A stretch of 6,531 nt of DNA from assembly GCA_036501345.1 (NCBI GenBank), contig DASYAN010000095.1, positions 1-6,531 of the forward strand, given 5' to 3'. This document shows positions 1 through 5,881 of this stretch, piece by piece. The position numbers and the translations under genes are program-made. This stretch comes from DASYAN01 sp036501345 (GTDB lineage Bacteria > Chloroflexota > Ktedonobacteria > Ktedonobacterales > Ktedonobacteraceae). The notes under the pieces were generated by a model. The model worked only from the letters and a program-made list of their open reading frames with translations, did no database searches and was not told the DNA's origin. Position 1 is the stretch's first letter. Each line of letters starts with the position of its first letter.

Positions 1-213
1 AAGATCCACACGGCTCCACGCAGTAAAATCAACAGAACTAAGGTAAAGCCAGACCTCTTGACGTTTAGCACGGCCAACTGGGCGCATGTGCAACGACTCG
101 GTACGATAATCAAAAAAGCGCGGATAACAGAAATTAGCGACTAAAGTCTCAGCTAACTCAGCCTTGAAACGCGCAACTTCAGCAGGTGGGAGTTGTCCTA
201 AATAAATGCCCAT
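1..213 (-). CDS. Hypothetical protein, 5' part only (cut by window edge)
   Basis: An open frame of 71 codons runs on the minus strand from an ATG at 213 to the window edge without a stop. The protein starts MGIYLGQLPPAEVARFKAEL and continues with a likely amphipathic helix (about residues 9-28), then a basic stretch (GRAKR, residues 47-51) and a strand-like VWLYL. There is no signal peptide or membrane segment. A purine-rich GAAAGAGGG lies 5 bases upstream of the ATG and is a good ribosome-binding site, which supports this start. I do not recognise the family. It follows the DUF2079 gene on the same strand after a 115-base gap with no visible terminator hairpin, so it could be read through from that operon or have its own promoter. 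It is probably a real gene because the frame is open and has a good start, but no function can be assigned. Confidence 0.6.
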   Translation of the reverse strand, partial: MGIYLGQLPPAEVARFKAELAETLVANFCYPRFFDYRTESLHMRPVGRAKRQEVWLYLSSVDFTAWSRVDL

Positions 214-328
214 CCGACACCCTCTTTCCTTCTTACGCTAGAATACTACAGCCATAACTAAAGTTTTAATCTCGTCTCAATCTCGTCTGAACCAAACACA
301 TCTTTTTCACAACACAAGCACCTATAGG
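214..328. other. Short intergenic gap with an 11-bp tandem repeat
   Basis: This gap separates the DUF2079 stop from the start of the partial gene. It holds two adjacent copies of AATCTCGTCT(C/G) at 268-278 and 279-289. On the minus strand the repeat creates a TTGAGA element that could serve as a -35 box, but no good -10 box stands at the right distance. No hairpin followed by a T-run is seen on the minus strand after the DUF2079 stop, so the operon has no obvious intrinsic terminator here. Confidence 0.5.
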
Positions 329-2548
329 CTACTCGGTGATTTGCAACGTCATTAACTGTAGCGCCTTAGCACTCGGGCTAGCTATAACTGTACCAGGAGC
401 AGATACCACGTGCAAAGGCAGCCGGGCATGTACATCCATTATTGTACTAGATGATTGTACCAAAGGTAAAAGGGCAAGGGACATATGAGCTAGTCCATCT
501 GGGACTTTTGTCCACTGGATGCCAACCTGTGGGCTGTCTATGCGTACAATTTTGCCCGATTGCCAGCTACTAGAAGGGCACCAGGACATGGTGGGGACAT
601 CCGCACTAAGAAGATATGTTCCCCCTTGCTCCATCTGGACAAAGAGCAACAAGCGGAGTGGTGTAGTACTTGGCGCAGTAATTTGCCAGAATGTTGTTAT
701 CCCGACAGTATCTTTACTTCGGCTGAAAGGTTGGGAAGCAGAGACATTATATCCTACCAGTCTCACATTTCCCCCATCAGGTGTAGTGAAATCCACCTTG
801 AGAGGATGGGTGACGTCTTTTGGCTTGGCATAGATATTGGAGCAGAAGTCCTTCGGCCAGTTAAGCAGAACCTGACTTGCATCAACTCCCTCTTCTAGCA
901 CCATAGGAGAAAAGGGAGAAAGACTAGGTTCAGATAAACCGCGTTTGAGCAAGAGATAGCCATCTTGAGCAAAGGCAACACCATACTTCCCACTGAGTAA
1001 AACCCTTTGTACTTCGTGCATATACTGAGAAGCATTGTAGGGATAGGTATCACTCGTCACATCCAAAAAGACATAATCTGCCAAATCATCGGCATAGGGG
1101 AAGAGATAGATATGCTCCCGCTCGCTTAGATGCGGAACCAGCTTTGATTGCGCTGATACTGAAGCCATAGGAGGAACCATATCAATGAAGTGCTGAGCTA
1201 GTCTTATATGATCCGTTACCTTGGGCCAGCGAAAATTCTGTGAAAATGGCATCTGTCCATAGAAGGAGTAATCTGTATTAATGGCGCTTACCAATGTGCC
1301 TCCTAGCAACCCTGCGAGCAAGACTATATGTACAATGCGTGCAGGTAACCAGGGGTAGAATCCTAGTCCATCATGCTTACCAGAACGCTGGCTATAATAC
1401 ATACGCAATGAGGCCATCATAACCTGTATCAGCCACCCAATAACTACCAGAGCTTCTATCGTTGCGAAAATCAATACTGGCACGATCTCAGCATTATACT
1501 GAAAAATACCGCTATACATCTGTGGATCAGAACTCAACAAGTTGATTGCCAGCGATGGAAGAGCAATGAAAAAGACCCACGGAACCAGCAATGGTAAATA
1601 GAGAGCAGGAGCAAAGAGAACATTCAGATATGCCAGATGCCCTGGTTCCCGTATATATTGATTTAAAAACTCATGCGGATGAAGCAAACTATTCGCAATA
1701 AAAGCAGTTGGTTTCGCTAGCTGGGGATAACGCGAAACCAGAAGTGGATGCCCTGTAGGACTGAAATGAGGCATGATCACCGCATAGGCCAGATAGAACC
1801 AAGTAATGCCTATAAGAAAAAGCGCTAGACCGCTACGCCAGCGCCACTGAAAGACTATTGCCCATACACCAAACATGGCCACGACAAGCCCAATCTCTTC
1901 TTTACAAGCCAGAGACAATAATGCAAAAATAAAGACTCCCACTGTACGGCCTGTATACATGAAATAGAGCATAAAAAGCAAAAATGGGGCTGCAAAGGTC
2001 ACCGCATGAAAATCAAAGACTAATGCTTGCTGCAGTGCAGGATAGAGTAAATAGAGCACAGCAATTACAACAGCCGCCAGATTACTGCGTAGCCTGAGGC
2101 GAGCTAACCAGAAAGCGGGATAGGCTCCACTTGCCACCACCAAAGTTTGCAGGACCAAAAGCACTTTGGGATCAGCCCAGATAAAATAAAGCAATGAGAT
2201 CGGGATAAGGAGCGGATCAACATGGATCGCAAAGCGTATAATTCCTGCAGGTGAAACACAATTGGTATCGAAGACGATATTACAAATAGTCTGCTGAAGC
2301 AGATGCCCATGAATGGTGTTCCAAAGAGCTTGATCTGTAATCCCAAAATCTTCGGCATTGGTCATGAATGCATCTTGGCGAACCATCAAGAGCGCAATAA
2401 AATAGACACTAAAAAGAAGCACAGCTACCGTAACCAGCCCGGTAGCAACCCAGAAGACACGCGTGAATGGCATCGGTTCCGGCTCTGGATAGAGACAGAA
2501 CCGACGCTTCAACCACGCAAGGCGTTTGCGCCAGACTATACTAATCAC
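329..2548 (-). CDS. DUF2079 family multi-pass membrane protein with C-terminal beta domain (putative GT-C-like glycosyltransferase)
   Basis: This is a 739-residue integral membrane protein. The N-terminus is basic (WRKRLAWLKRRF), followed by a membrane segment at about 30-54 and roughly ten more up to about 422. DUF2079 hallmarks are visible: EDFGITDQALWN (66-77), FAIHVDP (106-112), FDFH (178-181), KEE (216-218) and YAVIMPHF (255-262). The family is regarded as related to GT-C enzymes, which use polyprenyl-phosphate sugars outside the membrane; E66/D67 in the first loop are the natural catalytic candidates (inference). Residues 440-545 form a soluble region. Residues 580-739 look beta-rich (VRLVGYNV, ITTFWQI, W..G.IVRID), like the C-terminal domains of other Chloroflexota membrane glycosyltransferases. 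The start is GTG at 2548: it has a weak GAAAGAAG site 8 bases upstream, and the next in-frame ATG (residue 26) would remove the basic anchor. An out-of-frame ATG three-codon frame overlaps the start. It is the last gene of the operon. Confidence 0.85.
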   Translation of the reverse strand: MISIVWRKRLAWLKRRFCLYPEPEPMPFTRVFWVATGLVTVAVLLFSVYFIALLMVRQDAFMTNAEDFGITDQALWNTIHGHLLQQTICNIVFDTNCVSPAGIIRFAIHVDPLLIPISLLYFIWADPKVLLVLQTLVVASGAYPAFWLARLRLRSNLAAVVIAVLYLLYPALQQALVFDFHAVTFAAPFLLFMLYFMYTGRTVGVFIFALLSLACKEEIGLVVAMFGVWAIVFQWRWRSGLALFLIGITWFYLAYAVIMPHFSPTGHPLLVSRYPQLAKPTAFIANSLLHPHEFLNQYIREPGHLAYLNVLFAPALYLPLLVPWVFFIALPSLAINLLSSDPQMYSGIFQYNAEIVPVLIFATIEALVVIGWLIQVMMASLRMYYSQRSGKHDGLGFYPWLPARIVHIVLLAGLLGGTLVSAINTDYSFYGQMPFSQNFRWPKVTDHIRLAQHFIDMVPPMASVSAQSKLVPHLSEREHIYLFPYADDLADYVFLDVTSDTYPYNASQYMHEVQRVLLSGKYGVAFAQDGYLLLKRGLSEPSLSPFSPMVLEEGVDASQVLLNWPKDFCSNIYAKPKDVTHPLKVDFTTPDGGNVRLVGYNVSASQPFSRSKDTVGITTFWQITAPSTTPLRLLLFVQMEQGGTYLLSADVPTMSWCPSSSWQSGKIVRIDSPQVGIQWTKVPDGLAHMSLALLPLVQSSSTIMDVHARLPLHVVSAPGTVIASPSAKALQLMTLQITE

Positions 2549-2567
2549 TCATTCAACTTCTTTCTAA

Positions 2568-3632
2568 CTATACAGAAGGATCTGATACGCATTCAGCAAC
2601 TTCCTCTTTACTTGCTTGATATTTAGATTCAGAAGAGGCTGCTAGCTCCTCCCGCTGTATAGCCCGCACTTGCCGTCCGCCACTCACATATGCAATACTC
2701 ACACAGAGTAACTCGGCGGCAGTAGAAACCAAACGAGAGAGAATCGCAATAATTGCCGACAAGCCAGCGGGTAAAAGAGGAAAAGCCAGGACAAAAATAG
2801 CAGTAATTGCTGCCTCACGGAATCCCAGCCCACTGGGAGTAATAAAGCTCACAAAACCAATATCCCAGGCAATTGCATAAATACCGATACAAATTGGCAA
2901 GATCGCGAATGGCGTATCTGGCCATATGGCCCGCAATAGGATAAAAAATGCGCATCCAGCGATGATCCAGCTTCCACACCAAGCAAGAGTGATCAGTAAA
3001 ATATCTCGGTAACGCAATGATAGCTCTACGGGATTACGCTTCAACAGACGTAATGCAATCGTCAGCAGAGCATTGAGCACACGTGGATGCAAACCAATCA
3101 ATAGAGCGAGTATACTTCCGATACCCAAGACAACGAGAAGCGGTGTTCCCAGGGCAAGAGTACTGACAGCCGAAATATCACTCCAGAACAAAAGGCTTAC
3201 AGCAAAAATGAGGGCAGCTGCGGCAAGTTTCGTGATTAGTTCAATCGTTATACTTGCAAACGCAATTGGACGAGATACACCATACTTTCCTATCCACAAG
3301 ATGCGTGTGAGCACATGCCAGATGTTTCCAGGGATATAGCGCACAAACTCTGAAGCTAAATAGACACGCAGGCAGGGTCGCAAATCCAACAGAAAGCCGA
3401 GGCGTGCCAATACTCCCCGCCAGATAAGGCCGTAAGATACTTCCTGTAATAGAAAGCCCAGAAACGCTAGTGCTAGGAGCCAGGGATTCAACTGAAACCT
3501 ATGGGTCATTAAATCATGCCATTCCTGATTCCAGTTCTTGCCCACAAAGAAAACAATTGCTAGGAGAATAATCACAAGCAAAGCAATTTGCAATATACGC
3601 TTGCCAAATCCCTTCCACTGTTTTTTTTGCAT
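2568..3632 (-). CDS. Lysylphosphatidylglycerol synthase TM region / UPF0104-type membrane protein (flippase-like)
   Basis: This 354-residue protein has about eight hydrophobic segments (12-31, 50-70, 122-150, 152-178, 210-233, 240-262 and 276-310, which probably counts as two). Two family motifs are clear: SEFVRYIPGNIWH (94-106), the usual 'GE..RyiPg' region, and TPSGLGFREAA (265-275), the 'P.GlG..E' region. The family is the transmembrane part of MprF and of the archaeal AglD-like proteins. Members near glycosyltransferases are thought to move or bind lipid-linked substrates, but the biochemistry is poorly fixed. The C-terminal tail of about 35 residues is hydrophilic and Glu/Ser-rich. The ATG shares one base with the TAA of the upstream glycosyltransferase (TAATG), and AGGAA lies 8 bases upstream, so translation is probably coupled. 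The start is followed by eight consecutive A residues (codons 2-4), a possible slippage site. There is no soluble aminoacyl-transfer domain, so this is not a full MprF. Confidence 0.85.
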   Translation of the reverse strand: MQKKQWKGFGKRILQIALLVIILLAIVFFVGKNWNQEWHDLMTHRFQLNPWLLALAFLGFLLQEVSYGLIWRGVLARLGFLLDLRPCLRVYLASEFVRYIPGNIWHVLTRILWIGKYGVSRPIAFASITIELITKLAAAALIFAVSLLFWSDISAVSTLALGTPLLVVLGIGSILALLIGLHPRVLNALLTIALRLLKRNPVELSLRYRDILLITLAWCGSWIIAGCAFFILLRAIWPDTPFAILPICIGIYAIAWDIGFVSFITPSGLGFREAAITAIFVLAFPLLPAGLSAIIAILSRLVSTAAELLCVSIAYVSGGRQVRAIQREELAASSESKYQASKEEVAECVSDPSV

Positions 3633-4642
3633 TAATCCAATTCCTGCCTGATATTATACTCTTCTCCACGCTGAAACGCATAATGACGGATCATTTCACT
3701 CTGCAGACCAGTCAAAAAGAACTGCAGCCCAAAGATCATTAACAGGATACCAACAAAAAGCATCGGATGTACATGGATAGGCTGATGATCGATGAAATAA
3801 CTGCTAACAACGACCCACAGATCTACCAGAAAGCCTAGCAACATCGTCCAGAACCCAAGTGGGCCAAAGAGTCGCAGAGGGGTACGTAGAAAAGTCGTCA
3901 GAAACAGAATATTGAGCAGATCGATCAACCCACGAGCAAAACGGCGTGCCCCAAACTTTGAAACGCCAAACTGGCGTGGATAGTGATGGACTTTAATTTC
4001 TGCAACTCGAAAACCACGTGATTCTGCAATGACAGGGATAAAACGGTGAAAATCTCCATATAATTTTAAATGGGGATCTTCAATTATTTCACGACGATAT
4101 GCTTTAAAACCATTGTTAATATCATGCAGATGAACACCTGTCATCTTGCGTACTAGCCAGTTAAAAATACGCGAAGGAAATGTCTTTGACAGAGGATCTA
4201 GACGTGGGAACTTCCAGCCTGAAACCAGATCATAGCCTTCATCAAGCTTTGCAAGAAACCTAGGGATTTCCTGCGGATCGTCTTGAAGATCACCGTCCAT
4301 AGTAAATATAATAGAACCCCGGCAACGACTAAAACCAGCGACGAGTGCAGCAGTTTTTCCAAAATTTCTCCGAAAGCGGATCACACGCACAACTTCAGGA
4401 TACTCATCGTGTAATTTTTTCAACGCACCAAAAGTATCGTCAGTGCTTCCATCATCAACAAAAACGATTTCATAGCGTTGCCCCACCTGCTCAAGCTGTG
4501 CAGATAATTTCTCAAATAGCAGTCGTACACTCTGCATTTCATTCATCACAGGAACAACAATAGAAAGCACGACCTCCTGGGGCGAAGACGCAGGGGTTAA
4601 TAGGTCAGATACAGCAGAATGAACTAATTCTGTTTCTTGCAT
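3632..4642 (-). CDS. Family 2 glycosyltransferase, polyprenyl-phosphate mannosyl/glucosyl-transferase type (DPM1/GtrB/ArnC-like)
   Basis: This 336-residue protein has a GT-A fold at the N-terminus and two C-terminal membrane helices. Visible motifs are LSIVVPVMNE (26-35), VDDGSTDDT (62-70, nucleotide binding), the DXD metal site in MDGDLQDDP (115-123, D116/D118), DINNGFKAYRR (174-184) and HHYPRQFGVSKFG (209-221). The last matches the H..R..G.SK signature of dolichyl/undecaprenyl-phosphate glycosyltransferases. Membrane helices lie at about 256-284 and 292-315. The expected reaction is transfer of a sugar from a nucleotide donor to a polyprenyl phosphate at the inner face of the membrane; donor sugar and acceptor cannot be read from the sequence. 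Length and layout are typical of GtrB/ArnC-like enzymes. The ATG has GGAGAG 8 bases upstream. It is the first gene of the operon with the flippase-like and DUF2079 genes, which fits a lipid-linked sugar pathway. Confidence 0.93.
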   Translation of the reverse strand: MQETELVHSAVSDLLTPASSPQEVVLSIVVPVMNEMQSVRLLFEKLSAQLEQVGQRYEIVFVDDGSTDDTFGALKKLHDEYPEVVRVIRFRRNFGKTAALVAGFSRCRGSIIFTMDGDLQDDPQEIPRFLAKLDEGYDLVSGWKFPRLDPLSKTFPSRIFNWLVRKMTGVHLHDINNGFKAYRREIIEDPHLKLYGDFHRFIPVIAESRGFRVAEIKVHHYPRQFGVSKFGARRFARGLIDLLNILFLTTFLRTPLRLFGPLGFWTMLLGFLVDLWVVVSSYFIDHQPIHVHPMLFVGILLMIFGLQFFLTGLQSEMIRHYAFQRGEEYNIRQELD

Positions 4643-4919
4643 GCCTTAAACTCTCCACTCACAAAGATGCGACAAGCAAGCCCCATGCCTGAACGTGGGA
4701 AGAATTTGCCGCTTCAGGCTGCTCCTTTGGAGCCTCCTCTTGCGCGAGTAATGGTGGTCTCACAGGATTTGATAAAGAGCGGCCTAACATAGGGCCATTA
4801 CTCTTCTTCACTACTACAACGGACCAACACTAGCAAGAGATACACCTTATAGTTCTTTATTACCAAATATCTGTCAGTGGTTTCAGATTCTCTGGAGAGA
4901 AACGTGGCTAGCATAATAG
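4643..4919. other. Divergent intergenic region with hairpin-rich leader of the minus-strand operon
   Basis: No coding frame is supported here. Several dyads are present. GCCTGAA/TTCAGGC lies at 4687-4693/4713-4719. GCTCC/GGAGC with a three-base TTT loop lies at 4721-4725/4729-4733. AGGCT/AGCCT at 4716-4720/4731-4735 would exclude both. GGCCTA-ACA-TAG(g)GCC is at 4781-4796 and TTCTC-TGGA-GAGAA at 4888-4901. Read on the minus strand, the first three lie between about 45 and 95 bases ahead of the glycosyltransferase start, within its probable 5' leader. A TATAAG box on the minus strand (4851-4846) is a possible -10, but no convincing -35 stands at 16-18 bases. I could not match the structures to any known riboswitch class. 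Confidence 0.4.
4651..4656 (-). promoter_or_regulatory. Ribosome-binding site of the glycosyltransferase operon
   Basis: The minus strand reads GGAGAG here, followed by an 8-base spacer (TTTAAGGC) and the ATG ending at 4640. It is the best Shine-Dalgarno match near the start and fixes the first codon of the operon. Confidence 0.8.
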
Positions 4920-4948
4920 TTGCTACTTGTCAAAACATATGGTATAAT
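4920..4948 (+). promoter_or_regulatory. Sigma-70-type extended -10 promoter of ssrA
   Basis: TTGCTA (4920-4925) and a perfect TATAAT (4943-4948) are separated by exactly 17 bases. A TG dinucleotide at 4940-4941, one base ahead of the -10 box, makes it an extended -10 promoter. Initiation is expected near 4955, giving a precursor leader of about 47 bases before the mature tmRNA 5' end at 5002. The strength of the element fits an abundant stable RNA. Confidence 0.85.
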
Positions 4949-5095
4949 TAGAGCACATCGAAGGAACGTAAATTCAAAGATACTTTGATGTTTCTTCACC
5001 TGGGGATGTCGGGCTTCGACAGGTAATTAGGTTGAAGAATTGCAGGTCGAGGTGTCGGTACGCACTCTCGTTAAACAACCGACGAAAAATTAGCT

Positions 5096-5194
5096 GCCAA
5101 AAACAGTGAATTTAAAGTTGAGGGTGTTAAGAACATCTCTGTCTTCGGGCAGAAGAAGTTTAACTACGCTCCAGCTCTCGCTCTCGCTGCCTAA
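5096..5194 (+). other. tmRNA proteolysis-tag reading frame (32 codons plus TAA)
   Basis: The resume codon is placed at GCC (5096-5098). It lies 13 bases after PK1 and directly behind UAGCU, which aligns with the UAGUC ahead of the E. coli resume codon. From there the frame is open for 32 codons and stops at TAA (5192-5194). The peptide begins AKNSEFKVEG and ends FNYAPALALAA. With the alanine carried by the tmRNA the tag would have 33 residues. The LAA end is the classic ClpXP/ClpAP recognition signal, and NYA...LAA resembles common bacterial tags, so the 3' module is conventional and the upstream part is the extra. Codons 11-23 overlap a long hairpin (5126-5164). Confidence 0.85.
5126..5164 (+). 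other. UUCG-capped hairpin inside the tmRNA tag frame
   Basis: The inner stem CTGTC (5139-5143) pairs with GGCAG (5148-5152) around a UUCG loop closed by C-G, an exceptionally stable tetraloop. The helix continues outward with small bulges: 5136-5138 with 5154-5156, 5132-5134 with 5158-5160, and 5126-5129 with 5161-5164. That gives about 15 pairs in total. It lies wholly within the tag reading frame, so the ribosome must unfold it while translating the tag. Confidence 0.7.
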
Positions 5195-5438
5195 GAAGTA
5201 GTGACGCGGCGTCCGCCTAGCCTTTGACCGTGGGGCTAGTTCAGGGCGAAACACACACGGAATGCGATAACGTGGACCGCCTTCTAAGCGTTATCTAAGA
5301 CCAGAGGGCCAGTGTTTCCGGCATCCTGTCGATGGGAGGCCGAAACACTAAATAAAAACATCGACTAAACCTGTAGTACATTCTTTGATAAGGTTGCTTG
5401 GACGGGGAGTTCAACTCTCCCCCATCTCCACCAATGAT

Positions 5439-5482
5439 AAGGCTAGAAGTAAAGGTGTGAACCAGCTTCTAGCCTTGTTTTA
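5439..5482 (+). terminator. Intrinsic terminator of ssrA
   Basis: A perfect 11-bp stem, AAGGCTAGAAG (5439-5449) with CTTCTAGCCTT (5466-5476), is followed at once by GTTTTAT. The 16-base loop can form an inner GGT/ACC helix. It begins 6 bases after the CCA end of the tmRNA, so it ends the ssrA transcript and separates it from the downstream gene pair. Confidence 0.9.
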
Positions 5483-5524
5483 TAAGTGCTAACCACTACA
5501 CTTTCATACTTCAATGAAGAGATT

Positions 5525-5553
5525 GAGAGCAAAATACCAGTATTCTAACTCTC
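5525..5553 (+). promoter_or_regulatory. Nested dyad upstream of the DUF4258/YgiT pair, possible operator
   Basis: AATAC-CA-GTATT (5533-5544) is a perfect short palindrome. It is nested inside GAGAG (5525-5529) and CTCTC (5549-5553), giving a nearly symmetric 29-bp element about 47-75 bases ahead of the DUF4258 start. A TTGAGA at 5523-5528 could act as a -35 box overlapping it, although the matching -10 (TAACTC) is poor. Toxin-antitoxin promoters are often controlled through such dyads. The role here is inference. Confidence 0.35.
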
Positions 5554-5599
5554 GGACTATCTTTTCGTATCTTCTTTTTAGAGGAGCAGTATTGTACGT

Positions 5600-5881
5600 A
5601 TGTATCACCTTGTCTTTCGTATCCATGCTCTTAAACGAATGAGGCAGCGTCATATTCGTGAAGAGGAGGTACGTTCTGTAATAGCAAATGGAGAAGTCAT
5701 TGAAGATTATCCTGACTCTTTCCCGTTTCCTTGTCGGTTAGTTATGGGATGGTATGGAAGCCGATGCTTACATATAGTCGTTGCTGAAAACATCCAAGCC
5801 CAGGAAACCATTATTATTACTACTTACGAACCCAACCATCTTGAGTGGGAGCCAGATTTGAAGAGGAGGAGAAAACCATGA
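5600..5881 (+). CDS. DUF4258 domain protein, probable toxin of a toxin-antitoxin pair
   Basis: This 93-residue soluble protein is a single DUF4258 domain. Family features seen are the N-terminal HALKRMRQRHI (9-19) with E21-E23, the GEVIEDYPDSFPFP segment (31-44), LVMGW (47-51), LHIVVAE (57-63), IIITTYEP (71-78) and a basic C-terminus ending WEPDLKRRRKP. DUF4258 proteins are small RelE/MqsR-like folds often found beside YgiT-type zinc-finger genes, hence a likely ribonuclease-type toxin; activity is not shown by the sequence. A GAGGAG lies 13 bases upstream of the ATG, rather far, and no other in-frame standard start exists because TAG at 5579 closes the frame; translation may therefore be modest. 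Its TGA overlaps the ATG of the next gene. It stands 117 bases after the ssrA terminator and is not part of that transcript. Confidence 0.85.
   Translation: MYHLVFRIHALKRMRQRHIREEEVRSVIANGEVIEDYPDSFPFPCRLVMGWYGSRCLHIVVAENIQAQETIIITTYEPNHLEWEPDLKRRRKP
5864..5869 (+). promoter_or_regulatory. Strong ribosome-binding site that fixes the YgiT-type start
   Basis: AGGAGG sits 8 bases before the ATG at 5878 and lies inside the last codons of the DUF4258 gene. The same frame stays open upstream to a GTG at 5845, but that codon has no such site. The ATG also begins the protein right at its first CxxC, as in the family. Confidence 0.85.

Larger units (their letters stand above)
5002..5433 (+). ncRNA. 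ssrA: tmRNA (transfer-messenger RNA), one-piece, with unusually long tag
   Basis: This RNA rescues stalled ribosomes by trans-translation with SmpB and marks the unfinished protein for proteolysis. The acceptor stem pairs GGGGATG (5002-5008) with CATCTCC (5423-5429), including the G3:U70 wobble read by alanyl-tRNA synthetase. The discriminator A and CCA (5431-5433) are encoded. The T-loop is TTCAACT (5410-5416) and the D-like region has GGGCTTCGACAGG. P2 includes CAGG/CCTG (5043-5046/5370-5373) and GAAGAAT/ATTCTTT. PK1: 5048-5054/5063-5070 with 5055-5059/5078-5082. PK2: 5217-5222/5234-5239 with 5228-5232/5256-5260. PK3: 5266-5272/5289-5295 with 5280-5285/5303-5308. PK4: 5311-5318/5342-5349 with 5328-5334/5359-5365. 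At 432 bases it is longer than the usual 350-400, mostly because of an enlarged mRNA-like region. The T-stem appears to be 6 bp rather than 5. Confidence 0.97.

Noticed and set aside
519..898. Plus-strand open frames of about 100 codons opposite the DUF2079 gene
   Set aside because: They lie antisense to a gene with clear family motifs and have no ribosome-binding site or domain; they are shadows.
4716..4735. GGAGCAGCC on the minus strand resembling the SRP RNA signature
   Set aside because: The GGAA tetraloop and the GTCAGG side of the SRP domain IV loop are missing; the cap is an AAA triloop.
5845..5877. Upstream GTG start for the zinc-finger protein adding 11 residues (beginning GARFEEEEKT)
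   Set aside because: It reads within the DUF4258 gene without a ribosome-binding site, whereas the ATG at 5878 has a strong one at ideal spacing and matches the family N-terminus.
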